Assembly (NCBI GenBank): GCA_018712905.1
Contig: DVGD01000186.1
Coordinates: forward strand, 1 to 13,913
Direction: 5' to 3'
Length of the DNA: 13,913 nt
From: Candidatus Avoscillospira stercoripullorum
GTDB taxonomy: Bacteria > Bacillota > Clostridia > Oscillospirales > Oscillospiraceae
Below, piece after piece: positions 12,795 through 13,913 of this stretch. The position numbers and the translations under genes were made by a program. Below the pieces are notes generated by a model that saw only the letters and a list, made by a program, of their open reading frames with translations, did no database searches and was not told the DNA's origin. Position 1 is the first letter of the stretch; every line of letters starts with the position of its first letter.

Positions 12795-12805
12795 GAGGCG
12801 GAGGG

Positions 12806-13057
12806 ATGTATCTCTCTCTGGGCGCGGACATGGCCGTGCGGGCATCGAGCATCGTGGGGATTTTTGATCTCGACAACACCACCTGCTCCAAGCACACCCG
12901 GGCATTTTTAAAAAAAGCCGAGGCGGAAGGCCAGGTGGTCGCCGCCGGCGAAGATTTGCCCAAGTCCTTCGTGCTCACCCGGGAATTCGGCATGACCCGG
13001 GTCTATTTAAGCCAATTCAACGCCGCCACCCTGGAAAAGCGGCTCAATGAACCGTAG
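12806..13057 (+). CDS. remB: RemB/YaaB-type DUF370 regulator
   Basis: 83 residues. DUF370 protein: MYLSLGADMAVRASSIVGIFDLDNTT, then LPKSFVLTREFGMTRVYLSQFNAATLEKR. Related Bacillus proteins (RemA, RemB/YaaB) take part in control of extracellular matrix genes; a DNA-binding role here is inferred by family. It sits between recF and gyrB as in Bacillus. The GGAGGCGGAGGG run directly after the recF stop provides the ribosome binding site, and the 11-base gap indicates the same operon as yaaA-recF. Confidence 0.9.
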   Translation: MYLSLGADMAVRASSIVGIFDLDNTTCSKHTRAFLKKAEAEGQVVAAGEDLPKSFVLTREFGMTRVYLSQFNAATLEKRLNEP

Positions 13058-13061
13058 ATAA

Positions 13062-13214
13062 AAAAGGCTCCCCTTGAGGGGAGCTGGCGCGCGAAGCGCG
13101 ACTGAGAGGTGTGACCGCAGTAGCGTTTTATGTAAGACTTATGGGAATCGCAACTTCCACAACACCTCTCCGTCAGGCCTATGGCCTGCCACCTCCCCTC
13201 AAGGGGAGGCTTTT
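13062..13214. repeat. MITE-like palindromic element, copy 3
   Basis: About 153 bp with long mirrored ends. Left: AAAAGGCTCCCCTTGAGGGG then AGCTGGC, a GCGCGC-GAA-GCGCG stem and GACTGAGAGGTGT. Right, read on the minus strand: AAAAGCCTCCCCTTGAGGGG then AGGTGGC, an AGGCC-ATA-GGCCT stem and GACGGAGAGGTGT. The core of about 45 bp (TCGCAACTTCC and neighbours) resembles TCGCAAGTTCT of copies 1 and 2. This is the most symmetrical of the three copies. The right hairpin has only T4 after it, so it is a weak terminator at best for the remB transcript. Confidence 0.82.
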
Positions 13215-13260
13215 GGATGCGTTTTTCAAATCCGTCAATCCACCTCAAATGGAGGTTACT

Positions 13261-13913
13261 ATGTCTGAAGATATCCTTTCCAAAGTAGAAGAAACCTACG
13301 ACGCCAGCCAGATCCAAGTCCTGGAGGGTCTCGAGGCCGTGCGCAAGCGCCCCGGTATGTACATCGGCTCCACCAGCGCTTCCGGCCTTCACCACCTGGT
13401 CTACGAGATCGTGGACAACGCCATCGACGAAGCCCTGGCCGGCTACTGCAATGAGATCCACGTCATCATCAACGAGGGCAATACCATCACCGTCACCGAC
13501 AACGGCCGCGGCATCCCCGTGGACGTCCAGGCGCAGACCGGCAAGCCCGCCCTGGAGGTGGTCTATACCGTCCTCCACGCCGGCGGCAAGTTCGGCGGCG
13601 GCGGCTACAAGGTCTCCGGCGGCCTCCACGGCGTGGGCGCCTCGGTGGTCAACGCCCTCTCGGAGTGGCTGGAGGTGCGGGTGCACAAAAACGGAAATAT
13701 TTACCAGATGCGCTTCTCCCGGGGTCACATCACCCAGGAGATGACCATCGTCGGCACCACCGACCGCACCGGTACCACCGTCACCTTCAAGCCCGATCCC
13801 GAGATGTTCGATACCCTCGTCTACGACTACGAAACCCTCCATACGAGGATGCGGGAGCAGGCGTTTTTGAACGCCGGCTTGAAGATCACCACCGAGGATC
13901 GCCGCCCCGGCAT
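13261..13913 (+). CDS. gyrB: DNA gyrase subunit B, 5' part
   Basis: The first 217 codons; the gene runs off the window. ATPase subunit of gyrase, which introduces negative supercoils. GHKL ATPase motifs are visible: YEIVDNAIDEA with catalytic Glu49 and Mg-binding Asn53, VTDNGRGIPVD with Asp80, and SGGLHGVGASVVNALS forming the ATP lid. The leading segment QVLEGLEAVRKRPGMYIGST is typical. ATG 13261 has GGAGGT (13251-13256) upstream at short spacing. MITE copy 3 ends 46 bases before the start, so any gyrB promoter must lie inside or beyond that element. Confidence 0.97.
   Translation, partial: MSEDILSKVEETYDASQIQVLEGLEAVRKRPGMYIGSTSASGLHHLVYEIVDNAIDEALAGYCNEIHVIINEGNTITVTDNGRGIPVDVQAQTGKPALEVVYTVLHAGGKFGGGGYKVSGGLHGVGASVVNALSEWLEVRVHKNGNIYQMRFSRGHITQEMTIVGTTDRTGTTVTFKPDPEMFDTLVYDYETLHTRMREQAFLNAGLKITTEDRRPG

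Noticed and set aside
13451..13744. 97-codon plus-strand open frame inside gyrB
   Set aside because: Out of frame with gyrB, which is clearly the real reading frame; the product is low-complexity Ser/Pro/Ala/Arg.
1..13913. tRNA or rRNA genes
   Set aside because: No cloverleaf, TTCGANNC arm or rRNA signature was seen on either strand while reading the intergenic regions.

Overview
The window looks like a GC-rich Clostridia chromosome, most plausibly Oscillospiraceae-like. That assignment is an inference from the Firmicutes order dnaA-dnaN-yaaA-recF-remB-gyrB, the DUF370 gene, strong AGGAGG ribosome binding sites, and two families of dispersed palindromic intergenic repeats of a kind I associate with that group. 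The window holds the chromosomal replication origin and, just left of it, a small carbon monoxide dehydrogenase/acetyl-CoA synthase (CODH/ACS) operon, so an acetogenic or CO-metabolising lifestyle is likely.

Left part (1-970): a cluster of REP-like palindromes (50-322), then a minus-strand gene for an HPr-fold protein that lacks the catalytic histidine (369-635). That gene has a textbook promoter, a palindrome in its leader and its own terminator. It is divergent from a plus-strand AspT-type aspartate aminotransferase (970-2241).

Middle (2242-7887): two palindromic MITE-like elements, the first supplying a terminator for the aminotransferase and the second interrupted by a nested palindromic insert. 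A strong promoter with an adjacent inverted repeat follows, then cooS (TTG start), cooC and acsB, ending at a perfect terminator. CooS makes or oxidises CO at its Ni-Fe-S C-cluster, CooC is the nickel-insertion ATPase, and AcsB joins CO, a methyl group and CoA at the A-cluster. The corrinoid protein genes (acsC, acsD) and methyltransferase gene (acsE) are not in the window and must lie elsewhere if the pathway is complete.

Right part (7888-13913): a bipartite oriC. One DnaA-box group lies upstream of dnaA (about 8082-8137) and a second lies between dnaA and dnaN (about 9833-10084), ending in a DnaA-trio-like unwinding element. REP-like clusters flank both groups. Then come dnaN, another REP cluster, yaaA (S4 domain), recF (overlapping yaaA), remB (DUF370), a third MITE-like element and the start of gyrB, which runs off the end.

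The best candidates for something undescribed are not protein genes. They are the composite REP-like repeats, whose hairpin stems keep pairing while their sequence changes between copies and which sit against terminator T-tracts and inside oriC, and the MITE-like terminator elements with a nested insert. The placement of a CODH/ACS operon beside oriC in the head-on orientation is the main contextual oddity.
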